From Butyricicoccus_A sp963620595 (lineage in GTDB: Bacteria; Bacillota; Clostridia; Oscillospirales; Butyricicoccaceae): DNA of 64,000 nucleotides. The position numbers were made by a program, and so were the translations under genes. The stretch lies in assembly GCA_963620595.1 (NCBI GenBank), contig CAVFAY010000001.1:186001-250000 (forward strand). The letters are read 5' to 3'. How positions within the stretch are numbered: position 1 is the stretch's first letter; every line of letters starts with the position of its first letter. Below, one piece after another: positions 50,268-58,445 of this stretch. Under the pieces are notes generated by a model. It had not been told where the DNA came from and did not search any database. It saw nothing but the letters and a program-made list of their open reading frames with translations.

Positions 50268-50879
50268 ATGAATAACCAACTGCTTATTACAGTTAGCCGT
50301 CAGTTTGGCAGCAGTGGGCATCAGATTGCTGAAATCCTCGCTAAAGAGTTGCATATGCCGCTATTCGACAAAGATGACATTGCGCAGGCAGCCAAAGAAT
50401 ATGGCATGTACACCAAAGTGATGAGCGAGAACGGTTCTTCCCTGACCAACAGCTTTTTGTTCTCTCTTGCCGCAAATATGTATACATTGGGTCAGAACGG
50501 TCTGTCTTTTGAACAACAAATCTCTATGGCAGAAGAGGAAACCATGCGCAATTTGGCGAAGGAAGGCCCGTGCATTTTCATCGGACGCGCAGCAGATGCC
50601 GTCTTCTCCGATTTTCCGAATCGTGTTAGCTTTTTCATCCACGCGCCCTTGGATTGGCGTATACAACGCATTATGAAGCAATACGACTTGACGGAATCTA
50701 AAGCCAAGAACATGATTAAACAAATGGACCGGAAACGCGCATCATATTATTCGGAGCGCTCGGATAATACATGGGGCGATTCCAACAGCTATCATCTGTC
50801 CATCGACAGCAGCGTGCTGGGTCCTAATGGAACCGCACAGCAATTGCTCGCGTTTATTCGCGCTCGCACAAGCAAATAA
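50268..50879 (+). CDS. Cytidylate-kinase-like family protein
   Basis: A 203-residue P-loop protein: LLITVSRQFGSSGHQIAEILAKEL, MPLFDKDDIAQAAKEYG, and EGPCIFIGRAADAVFSDFPN, then RVSFFIHAPLDWRIQRI and MIKQMDRKRASYYSERSDNTWGDSNSYHLSIDSS. This is the cytidylate_kin2 group, which differs from Cmk by a changed P-loop (QFGSSGHQIA instead of GPSGSGKST). The substrate is not established. GGAGG precedes the ATG. It is transcribed alone on the plus strand. Confidence 0.85.
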   Translation: MNNQLLITVSRQFGSSGHQIAEILAKELHMPLFDKDDIAQAAKEYGMYTKVMSENGSSLTNSFLFSLAANMYTLGQNGLSFEQQISMAEEETMRNLAKEGPCIFIGRAADAVFSDFPNRVSFFIHAPLDWRIQRIMKQYDLTESKAKNMIKQMDRKRASYYSERSDNTWGDSNSYHLSIDSSVLGPNGTAQQLLAFIRARTSK

Positions 50880-50893
50880 CCTATCTTGACACG

Positions 50894-50930
50894 AAAGAGC
50901 GCATCTGACGTACAATCAGATGCGCTCTTT
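50894..50930. terminator. Bidirectional terminator between converging genes
   Basis: Perfect arms AAAGAGCGCATCTGA and TCAGATGCGCTCTTT (15 bp) with a 7-base loop, between the cytidylate-kinase-like gene (plus) and the flavodoxin gene (minus). Confidence 0.85.
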
Positions 50931-50958
50931 ACTTATGCAGAGAATGATGTTTTCACAA

Positions 50959-51468
50959 TTACATTTTCTTGATCCATGCCTGAATCGCATGCTTCGCACT
51001 GTTTACATGACTGCCGTGTACCGCCAGTCCCTTTGTCACCGTTGCACCGGTGCAAACGCGCTGAATGCTGCGTTCCGTGTCAGACAAGCCGCTTCCCTCA
51101 TGGGTGCAGAACGGATGAATCGTCTTTCCTTCCCACGAAAATGCTTCCAAAAAAGTATATACCGCCATCGGCATATCCCCGCAGTAATTTGGATAGCCCA
51201 AGTAGATTTCATCGTAATCATCCAAATTTTCCGGCAGATTTTGCACAGCCGGTCGAGCCTTATTGTAAAAATCCTCTCGCGCCTGTGCGACACAGGTCTG
51301 ATATTCCGCCGCATACGGCTGCACCTGCTGAATTGCAAACAAATCTGCGCCGGTTTCCTGCGCGATCACTTGTGCTACACGCTGTGTATTGCCAACCGAA
51401 ATATAGCGATATGTTCCGCCAAAATAATTCTCACCCGCACGGGAATAAAATGCCACAAGTGTTTTCAT
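50959..51468 (-). CDS. Flavodoxin-family protein
   Basis: A 169-residue FMN-binding protein of the flavodoxin_4-type group: MKTLVAFYSRAGENYFGG with the phosphate loop shifted by an insertion (GENYFGGTYRYISVGNTQRV), then YDEIYLGYPNYCGDMPMAVYTFLEAFSWEGKTIHPFCTHEGSGLSD, which is the flavin-binding region. It is 6 bases downstream of the aldo/keto reductase remnant and shares its promoter. Such flavodoxin/reductase pairs are common in Clostridia and are often under MerR control. Confidence 0.88.
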   Translation of the reverse strand: MKTLVAFYSRAGENYFGGTYRYISVGNTQRVAQVIAQETGADLFAIQQVQPYAAEYQTCVAQAREDFYNKARPAVQNLPENLDDYDEIYLGYPNYCGDMPMAVYTFLEAFSWEGKTIHPFCTHEGSGLSDTERSIQRVCTGATVTKGLAVHGSHVNSAKHAIQAWIKKM

Positions 51469-51474
51469 TTTTCC

Positions 51475-52337
51475 TCAAACGCCCTTTCTAAATACTGGGA
51501 AAACATCAAATTTGCCATAGTTCTGAATGGTCTGCATCTGTACAAGCTGCTGCATATCCTGCGCAGAGATCTCAAAATCTACCGCAGCGTTATCCGCCAT
51601 GTGCGCCGGATCTGCGGTTTTCGGCAGTGCCACAGTATCAAGCTGAATCACATAGCGGATGCACAGCTGCGCGGCAGAGACATGGTACTTTTGCGCCATT
51701 TCGATAATTGCCGGATTTTTCAGTGCTTCACCATGTGCAATCGGAGAATACGCTTCAACCTGAATGCCCTGCTGCTTGCAGAATGTCAATAGCTCCTGAT
51801 TTGTATTGCTGATATGCAGCAAAATCTGGTTTACCATCGGCTTGACACGGCAATCAGACAGGATATTCTCCAAATCATCCTGCAAGAAATTAGACACGCC
51901 AATTACCTTGACTTTTCCGGCTGCCTGTGCATCCTCCAATGCACGCCAAACCTGCTTGTTTTCCTCAAAATACCGCTTCTCTACGCGAAACTCTGCCCAC
52001 GGCTGCGGGCTGTGAATAATCATCTGGTCGAGATAGTCTAAGCCCATCTTTTCCAAAGTCTCATCAATGGATGCCATGGCACTCTCGTAAGTCTTGTTTT
52101 CTGCGGCAATCTTGCTGGCGACAAACAGCTGCTCCCGCGGAACACCACAGGTACGCACACCTTCTCCTACGCCGCGCTCATTGCCATACGCCTGTGCCGT
52201 GTCGCGATCAGGCGATAGCCCGGTTTGACTGCCTCACGCACTGCCTGCGCCGCCTTGTCATCATCAATAAACCATGTGCCAAGTCCTAGCTTCGGGATGC
52301 GGATACCATTTGTCAGGGTATATGCTTCGTTAAACAT
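51475..52337 (-). pseudogene. Aldo/keto reductase, broken by a 2-base frameshift
   Basis: The N-terminal part reads MFNEAYTLTNGIRIPKLGLGTWFIDDDKAAQAVREAVKPGYRLI and then leaves the frame; the rest (CGVPREQLFVASKIAAEN, DYLDQMIIHSPQPWAEF and so on) is in a second frame. Removing two bases from the CGCG at 52203-52206 restores IDTAQAYGNERGVGEGVRTCG, which contains the catalytic Asp and Tyr. The rest is intact and of normal length (about 287). Either the gene is inactivated or the assembly has a 2-base error. AGGAGG precedes the start, and the promoter upstream looks functional. Confidence 0.85.
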
Positions 52338-52373
52338 GTATAGATTCCTCCTGTTAGATTTCTTGTTAACTCT

Positions 52374-52404
52374 AGCATACACCCTGAAGTTAACTTTAAG
52401 TCAA
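52374..52404 (-). promoter_or_regulatory. MerR-type promoter for the aldo/keto reductase-flavodoxin operon
   Basis: On the minus strand TTGACT (52399-52404) and TATGCT (52374-52379) are 19 bases apart, the long spacer typical of MerR-activated promoters. The spacer contains the palindrome AAGTTAACTT (52387-52396), similar to operators of AdhR-type MerR regulators that control aldo/keto reductases. No merR gene is in this window. Confidence 0.7.
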
Positions 52405-52517
52405 GAGAATTTATAAAAATAATTCGTTAAATGAAAAGGTAACTTCCGGAATATAAGAGTAAATTCCGGGTAGACTCTTCCATCAAGTATAAAGCAGCTG
52501 ATCTGCTTGAAAATCAT

Positions 52518-53807
52518 TTATGCCTTGTCTCGATAGATAAACGTGACGATCTGACCGCGTGTGCAAGTCAAACTTGGCGAAAATGTTGTGGCACTAGTTC
52601 CCGCTGTGATGCCCTGCTCTTGTGCCCATAAGCTCGCTTGGTAAAAATAATCGCTTGATTTAATGTCTGTGAATGAGTTATGCTTGCTATTTGGCTTCGG
52701 TGAGCCGTGCATTCTCCAAATGAACGTGACAACCTGACCGCGTGTGCAGGTCATATCCGGCGAAAACGCTGTCGTACTAGTTCCCGCTGTAATTCCTTGC
52801 TCATATGCCCAACGGACAGCATCTTCGTACCAGCTTCCAGCTTTAACATCCGTAAATGGCAAATCCTTTCCTTCTGGCTGCGGACAGCCTGCTGCACGCC
52901 ACAGAAACACAGCATTTTGTGCGCGCGTGCAGCCATTAGACGGAGAAAACGTAGACATGGTCGTGCCCACTGTAATGCCATTTTGCACCGCCCAGACAAC
53001 CGGCTGATAAAAATAATCCTCGGTCTGTATATCTGTGAAATACATCGCCGTAATACTGCTTGCCGGATTGGTCTGCCAGTCTGATGGAGACACCGCCATC
53101 GCCTCTTGTGTAGAGACTGAATCTGGTTTCCAAACGAAGGTTTTATCCGTTTGCGTCTGGTATGCCGCAATCGCACCGTCTGCTCCGGTATCATCTCCTG
53201 TTAATGTAAATACACCAGATTTTACGGACAATGCTGTATTCTCTGCATATACTGCATCAGATACGCCTTGAATATCCGTATTCTCTACTTGCAGCGTTGC
53301 AGAAAAGCAGGAAATACCTGTGTCTTTTTGTGCCTGTATTTTTACATTCTCTAAATAAACCATTGTTTTTGTCGAAGCATCTCGATCAGCAATCTCCAGA
53401 CCGACCGCATCATCTCCTGTTGCTCGAATCGTACCGTTTTTCATGATAATCTCTCGGCTTCCCGCTTGCTTGCCTATCTGTATCAACAAACCGTCCTGCG
53501 CTTCTACATCAGATGTGATCGTATGTCCATTCAAATCCAACGTAAATGACAGCTCTGCACTATCATCAGAGATGTATGCCGCACCAAGATCCGAGCCAAC
53601 TGGATGGGTCTCGTTTTTTCCCAAAATATCCGACTGTAGCACGATGGTCTGTTCGGATTGAACAGCATGCAGAGCCGCGTTTAAAGAATCATAGGTTACC
53701 GAGCCGATGCTCGCTGCCGGCTCTATTGCAAATGCAGCTGCCGATGCGCCGTAGATCACACAGCCCGCAATAGCAGCAGCGGTAGATTGTTTGATAAATC
53801 GTTTCAT
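52518..53807 (-). CDS. Secreted protein with three SLH repeats
   Basis: A 429-residue exported protein. A signal peptide (about 1-27) is followed by a repetitive beta-rich region (30-230) that looks like a right-handed beta-helix (TLDLNGHTITS, IIMKNGTIRATGDDAVGLEI and VYLENVKIQAQKDTGISC). Three S-layer-homology repeats follow from about residue 257 (FTDIQTEDYF), 318 (FTDVKAGSWYEDAVRWA) and 378 (FTDIKSSDYFYQASLWA), each with the TRGQ/TRAQ motif. It should bind cell-wall polymer at the surface. It is the last gene of a three-gene operon and follows the lipoprotein by 12 bases. Confidence 0.88.
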   Translation of the reverse strand: MKRFIKQSTAAAIAGCVIYGASAAAFAIEPAASIGSVTYDSLNAALHAVQSEQTIVLQSDILGKNETHPVGSDLGAAYISDDSAELSFTLDLNGHTITSDVEAQDGLLIQIGKQAGSREIIMKNGTIRATGDDAVGLEIADRDASTKTMVYLENVKIQAQKDTGISCFSATLQVENTDIQGVSDAVYAENTALSVKSGVFTLTGDDTGADGAIAAYQTQTDKTFVWKPDSVSTQEAMAVSPSDWQTNPASSITAMYFTDIQTEDYFYQPVVWAVQNGITVGTTMSTFSPSNGCTRAQNAVFLWRAAGCPQPEGKDLPFTDVKAGSWYEDAVRWAYEQGITAGTSTTAFSPDMTCTRGQVVTFIWRMHGSPKPNSKHNSFTDIKSSDYFYQASLWAQEQGITAGTSATTFSPSLTCTRGQIVTFIYRDKA

Positions 53808-53819
53808 AAATTTCTCCTG

Positions 53820-54362
53820 TCAGCTAACCAGTCGAATGCCATATTTGTCATATTCAATTGGAATCAACTGGTTCATTTCCCTATCGTACAGATAGTAAAT
53901 ATCTTTCTGTGCATCGTACGCAATCGTACAAAAAACCGTATTGTCCTGATCCATAACAGCAGCAAACAGATATGTGATGCCATCGACTATTTTATTGCTC
54001 AGTTCCGCATTATCTGCATGATAATCCGGATACAGGCAGCGCGCGTATTCCAGTATCTCTTTGCGCTGTGTGTCATCCACATCTTCCTGTGTCGTTTCCC
54101 GTGGCTCTCCGTCTGCCTGAATGGTCTCTGCATTTGATGCTGCTTCACTCGTAAAATATTGCTCATTATACGTCTTGCCAGATGCATCGGTTTCTTCTGA
54201 TTCTGTACGACCTGCTGTCTCCGGTTTCGTCTGCACAGCTTCAGCAGGATTTACCGAACCCGCCGACTTGGATGACTGCTGTCCGTCAGGAATCTTGATG
54301 GTCTGCTTTCCGCAGCCACACAACAGCAGCAAAGTCAGACTCAAACATATCCAGCGTTTCAT
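53820..54362 (-). CDS. Lipoprotein of unknown function
   Basis: A 180-residue protein with a lipoprotein signal peptide (MKRWICLSLTLLLLCGCGKQ; lipobox L-C-G-C, Cys17 the likely lipidated residue). A Ser/Thr/Glu-rich linker (about 25-95) leads to a C-terminal globular part (RKEILEYARCLYPDYHADNAELSNKIVDG and TVFCTIAYDAQKDIYYLYDREM). I do not recognise the family. It is the middle gene of the surface operon, with 12 bases to each neighbour. Confidence 0.8.
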   Translation of the reverse strand: MKRWICLSLTLLLLCGCGKQTIKIPDGQQSSKSAGSVNPAEAVQTKPETAGRTESEETDASGKTYNEQYFTSEAASNAETIQADGEPRETTQEDVDDTQRKEILEYARCLYPDYHADNAELSNKIVDGITYLFAAVMDQDNTVFCTIAYDAQKDIYYLYDREMNQLIPIEYDKYGIRLVS

Positions 54363-54374
54363 GGCATACTCTCC

Positions 54375-56414
54375 TTAATGATTGCTAATTATGCTCCAAA
54401 TCGCATTGACGAACTTGGTGCTGTATCCCTTGTTTACCATCACGCTGTGTGAGGTGACATTGCGCGGGAACTCAAACAAGCACGCACTGTATCCCTTTTC
54501 CTTGGCATAGCGTGTAACATATCCGCCGCCGAGTCCTCCTGCTGAATTGTCAGGAAAATACTGATGCATCGTAGAATAAACAAAGCCGGATCCACTGGTG
54601 TTGGTTAAAATCTGCTGTGTCCAGCCATGCACATCCATATATACATTGGTCGAAGATCCCTTTTTGTTGTCGATCAGTGACCGAAGTGCTCTTGCTTCTT
54701 TTGCCATCAGCGGATTGGGACCAGTATAATTGCGTGCACTCGTATACTGCTTAAATCCGGTTGGGAAGCACCGGTTCATATCTACACCGCCCTTAACCAG
54801 AGAGCCGGACGTATTATACCGATATGTGCTGCATCGTCCCGGCCCGTTGTTTGTTGTGCCGCTGACAATACCATCTGGATTGACATATGGAATAACCGTC
54901 ACAGACCAGCCGCGATTGGTGACCGCAGAAGCATTGGCAGACAGCTTTTCCAGCAATTGAACGGAAACACGCACGAGTTCATAGCCATCGCGGCTCCAAT
55001 TGTCCTCCCATCCATGAATAGCAAAATTCAATACCATATGTTTTGCGCCTGTGCCGACTGTATAGGCATTCAAGTTACGACCTTCCGCACTGGTGCCATA
55101 AGTTTCTTTTTTTACGTTTGGCAAGGCGATATTGTCGGGCAGTGTACCGGAATTGATTGCTGCCTGATAGCTGTAGTACACGCCGCGCAAACCATTTGTA
55201 TTATATAATCCCGCTTCATCAGAAGCCATCTTTGCTGCAACAGTATAATAATATGTACCGCCGTCTTTGAGATTGCTGCTGTCTTCATAGGATGTCGTTA
55301 CGGAACTAACCACTGCAATCTGTTTCCAGCCATTGCTGTCCGAAGTTCGATAGATGATATATCCATTAGCTCCAGAAATACCGTTCCACTGAAATACCAG
55401 TCCCTTCTTACCCATCGCAACACTCTTGAGGCTTGGTGCCTCCAGCTTTGGCATAACACAAACCGATGCGCTAAGATCTCCAATATATTGCGAGCCGTCC
55501 GGCAAAGTACAATACGCAGCGACTGCATATTCATATCGTTTTCCCGCAGTCAATCCCGTATCTTGGTAACCGGTATTCCCCTCAGGAACCGAATTGAGAT
55601 AGACCCATGCACCATTTTCATCTGTTCTACGATAAATATGATACCCATGGATACCGGATACAGCCGTCCATGACAGCGAGACGCTGGTAGAAGAATCGCT
55701 GGATGCCTTGAGTGTTGGTACTGCCGGAACTGCTCGTCCGACAATGCCCTGTAAATCATATGTACTGTACACCTTCTGTTCATTTTTCTCATAATAGGCA
55801 CGAACTGTGTATGTGTACACCTTTCCACACACAACCGAATGATCCATATAACTTGTCGCATACAAGCCGGATGTCTCTGCTATTTGGCTCCAATTACTCT
55901 CTCCTTCCGCTTTGCGGAATACCTCATAACCAGTTGCATTGCCTACAGCATTCCACGTAATCGTCAGACTGCTTGGATCATTAGATGTCACCGCCCGCAT
56001 AACCGGTGTTCCGAGTACAGTGGTCGTCGTGGCCACAACTTCTTCGCTGGGAGCGCTGAGCAGTATATTTCCATTCGTCTGTGTATAGGCACGAAGCATA
56101 TACTTATATTCCGTCTGCATTTCTGTCGTTTTGTCAATATAACTTGTTTTCTCCGTGTGCTTGATGACATGCAGCAATTCCCATGTGTCACGATTCCAAC
56201 GGTAAACACGATAACCGGTCGCATCAGATACTGCTTCCCACGTCAGCTGGATGCCTCCATTCTCCAACGCTTTCGCCTGTATCTGCATCGGCATTTGTAC
56301 CTCCTGCTGTGTAATGATTCCCTGTGGTTTATCCGCCGCAGACGCGAACCCAGAACCACATAACACCGACAGAATTAACGCCGCACAAATCGCCAATCTT
56401 TTCTTTTGTCTCAT
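54375..56414 (-). CDS. Secreted M14 zinc carboxypeptidase with four FN3 repeats
   Basis: A 679-residue exported protein: signal peptide (1-27), four fibronectin type III repeats (about 40-130, 135-228, 230-322 and 324-415), then an M14 peptidase domain. Zinc ligands are H467 and E470 in AIHGWEDN and H596 in MDVHGWTQ; R548 in VDMNRCF and the catalytic Glu648 in CLFEFP are present. It is likely to trim wall or other peptides outside the cell; the gamma-D-glutamyl peptidase branch is a candidate. It is the first gene of the surface operon, with GGGAGG before the ATG. Confidence 0.9.
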   Translation of the reverse strand: MRQKKRLAICAALILSVLCGSGFASAADKPQGIITQQEVQMPMQIQAKALENGGIQLTWEAVSDATGYRVYRWNRDTWELLHVIKHTEKTSYIDKTTEMQTEYKYMLRAYTQTNGNILLSAPSEEVVATTTTVLGTPVMRAVTSNDPSSLTITWNAVGNATGYEVFRKAEGESNWSQIAETSGLYATSYMDHSVVCGKVYTYTVRAYYEKNEQKVYSTYDLQGIVGRAVPAVPTLKASSDSSTSVSLSWTAVSGIHGYHIYRRTDENGAWVYLNSVPEGNTGYQDTGLTAGKRYEYAVAAYCTLPDGSQYIGDLSASVCVMPKLEAPSLKSVAMGKKGLVFQWNGISGANGYIIYRTSDSNGWKQIAVVSSVTTSYEDSSNLKDGGTYYYTVAAKMASDEAGLYNTNGLRGVYYSYQAAINSGTLPDNIALPNVKKETYGTSAEGRNLNAYTVGTGAKHMVLNFAIHGWEDNWSRDGYELVRVSVQLLEKLSANASAVTNRGWSVTVIPYVNPDGIVSGTTNNGPGRCSTYRYNTSGSLVKGGVDMNRCFPTGFKQYTSARNYTGPNPLMAKEARALRSLIDNKKGSSTNVYMDVHGWTQQILTNTSGSGFVYSTMHQYFPDNSAGGLGGGYVTRYAKEKGYSACLFEFPRNVTSHSVMVNKGYSTKFVNAIWSIISNH

Positions 56415-56440
56415 TCAAATTCCTCCCTTCCATTTATTGT

Positions 56441-56469
56441 AGTATATCATGATTCACAATCCTTGGAAA
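56441..56469 (-). promoter_or_regulatory. Candidate promoter for the M14 peptidase operon
   Basis: On the minus strand TTTCCA (56464-56469), a 17-base spacer, TATACT (56441-56446), about 27 bases before the ATG. Confidence 0.5.
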
Positions 56470-56475
56470 CTAAAA

Positions 56476-56507
56476 ATCCCTTTCTCTGGATACCCAGAGA
56501 AAGGGAT
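56476..56507 (-). terminator. Terminator after the MarR-controlled ABC exporter operon
   Basis: Perfect arms ATCCCTTTCTCTGG and CCAGAGAAAGGGAT (14 bp) with a 4-base loop, then a T run on the minus strand. Confidence 0.9.
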
Positions 56508-56522
56508 GAAAAAATAATGTAT

Positions 56523-58442
56523 TTACTCCAGCTCAAATGCACCAGTATACAGCTGATAGTATACGCCCTTCTGCTCAATCAGCTGGTCATGGGTGCCTCG
56601 CTCGATAATTCTGCCATGATCCAACACCATAATTGCCTCACTGTTTCGAACAGTGGACAAGCGGTGCGCAATGACAAATACCGTTCTGCCCTTCATCAAA
56701 TTGTCCATGCCAGCCTGAACCAGCGCTTCGGTTCGTGTATCAATGGACGAAGTTGCCTCATCCAGAATCATAACCGGAGGATCTGCCACAGCAGCACGCG
56801 CAATCGACAGCAACTGACGCTGACCCTGCGAAAGATTCGAGCCATTACCTGTCAGCATTGTTTGATAACCATCCGGCAAACGAGAGATGAAACTGTCCGC
56901 ATTTGCCAGCTTGGCAGCTGCGATACACTCTTCATCGGTTGCATCCAATCTGCCATATCGAATGTTATCCATGACAGTTCCTGTGAATAGATTGACATCC
57001 TGCAAGACAATGCCGAGTGAACGGCGCAAATCCGGCTTGCAAATTTTCCCAATATTGATGCCGTCATAACGGATTTTACCGTCCTGAATATCGTAAAACC
57101 GGTTAATCAGATTGGTAATGGTTGTCTTACCGGCACCAGTTGCACCGACAAACGCGATTTTCTGTCCCGGCTTCGCATACAGAGAGATATCGTGCAGAAC
57201 AGTCTTATCTGGCGTATAACCAAAATTAACATTTTCCAGATGGACATCACCCTTGAGCTCTCGATACGATACTGTACCGTCTGCGCTGTGCGGATGCTTC
57301 CAAGCCCACATGCCAGTCGGCTTGTCACATTCAACGATGTTTCCGTCTGCATCTTTCTTTGCGTTAACCAGATGTACATAGCCATTATCTTCTTCAGGCA
57401 CTTGGTCGATCAACTCAAAGACACGACCTGCGCCCGCCAGACCCATAGCAATCATCGACACCTGCATAGATGCCTGGCCAATAGTCTGCGAAAGCTGACG
57501 CGTCATACTGAGGAACGAAATAATAATACCGAGCGTAATGGTGCCTACACCGGTCAAGCTGATATTCGGCGCATGCAGAACAACCAACATACCACCGAGT
57601 ACTGCCAGCAGCACGTACATCAGATTGCCCAAATTGTTTAGAATCGGCATGAGTACATTGCCGTACTGGTTTGCCTTTTCACCATCATGAAACAGCTTTT
57701 CATTGAGCTTGACAAAATCTTGTTTGCTCTCTTCCTCATGGCAGAATACCTGTACGACCTTCTGACCACTCATGATCTCCTCAACAAATCCCTCTTCTGT
57801 TGCCAGTGAACGCTGCTGTGCCATCATGTACTTCGCACTGGCACTGCCAAATTTTTTGGAGATCGCCAGCATGACACCAATAAAAACCAAGACGAGAATG
57901 GTCAGCCATACGCTGAAATACAGCATCATACCAATCATAGCGAGTACAGACAAAACCGACTGCGTCAGCATCGGCAAGCTCTGACCAATCAACATACGAA
58001 TGGCATCGGTGTCATTCGTGTAAGTACTCATAATGTCACCGTGCGGATGCGTATCAAAGTATTTAATCGGCAATGTTTCCATGACGTCAAACATATCGTC
58101 GCGCAAATTTTTCAGTGTCCCCTGCGTGATCGTTGCCATAATCCGGTTGTAAATAAATGCTGCAACGACACCGAGAATATAAAATACCATCATAGTCAGC
58201 AGAATATGCGTCAGCAAATTCTGTACCGCTCCCATGCCTGACGAAATACCCGGCACAATGCATTCATCAATCAAACGCTGTAAAAATACCGTTGCTACAA
58301 CAGAAGCCGCCGCACTGATGATAATACAAATCATCACGATGATCAATCGAATACCGTAGTGTTGAAACAGATACCGGAACAGTCGACCAAATGTGCCCTT
58401 TTTTACGGCAGGACGTTTGCCTTTTTTGTTCTGCTTTGCCAT
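56523..58442 (-). CDS. ABC exporter half-transporter, canonical ATP site
   Basis: A 639-residue permease/ATPase. Six membrane helices in about 30-330; the NBD has Walker A VGATGAGKTT, signature LSQGQRQLL, Walker B VMILDEATSSID and H-loop VIAHRLSTV, all catalytically intact. A basic N-terminus (MAKQNKKGKRPAVKKG) and an insert of about 40 residues before the NBD (YVHLVNAKKDADGNIVECDK) are notable. It pairs with the preceding gene as a heterodimer of the multidrug type. The gap between them is 3 bases. Confidence 0.9.
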   Translation of the reverse strand: MAKQNKKGKRPAVKKGTFGRLFRYLFQHYGIRLIIVMICIIISAAASVVATVFLQRLIDECIVPGISSGMGAVQNLLTHILLTMMVFYILGVVAAFIYNRIMATITQGTLKNLRDDMFDVMETLPIKYFDTHPHGDIMSTYTNDTDAIRMLIGQSLPMLTQSVLSVLAMIGMMLYFSVWLTILVLVFIGVMLAISKKFGSASAKYMMAQQRSLATEEGFVEEIMSGQKVVQVFCHEEESKQDFVKLNEKLFHDGEKANQYGNVLMPILNNLGNLMYVLLAVLGGMLVVLHAPNISLTGVGTITLGIIISFLSMTRQLSQTIGQASMQVSMIAMGLAGAGRVFELIDQVPEEDNGYVHLVNAKKDADGNIVECDKPTGMWAWKHPHSADGTVSYRELKGDVHLENVNFGYTPDKTVLHDISLYAKPGQKIAFVGATGAGKTTITNLINRFYDIQDGKIRYDGINIGKICKPDLRRSLGIVLQDVNLFTGTVMDNIRYGRLDATDEECIAAAKLANADSFISRLPDGYQTMLTGNGSNLSQGQRQLLSIARAAVADPPVMILDEATSSIDTRTEALVQAGMDNLMKGRTVFVIAHRLSTVRNSEAIMVLDHGRIIERGTHDQLIEQKGVYYQLYTGAFELE

Positions 58443-58445
58443 CGG

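Noticed and set aside
52446..52508. Two small hairpins after the SLH gene (CCGGAAT/ATTCCGG and AAGCAG/CTGCTT)
   Set aside because: They may end the surface operon, but both have weak T tracts, so I did not list them as terminators.
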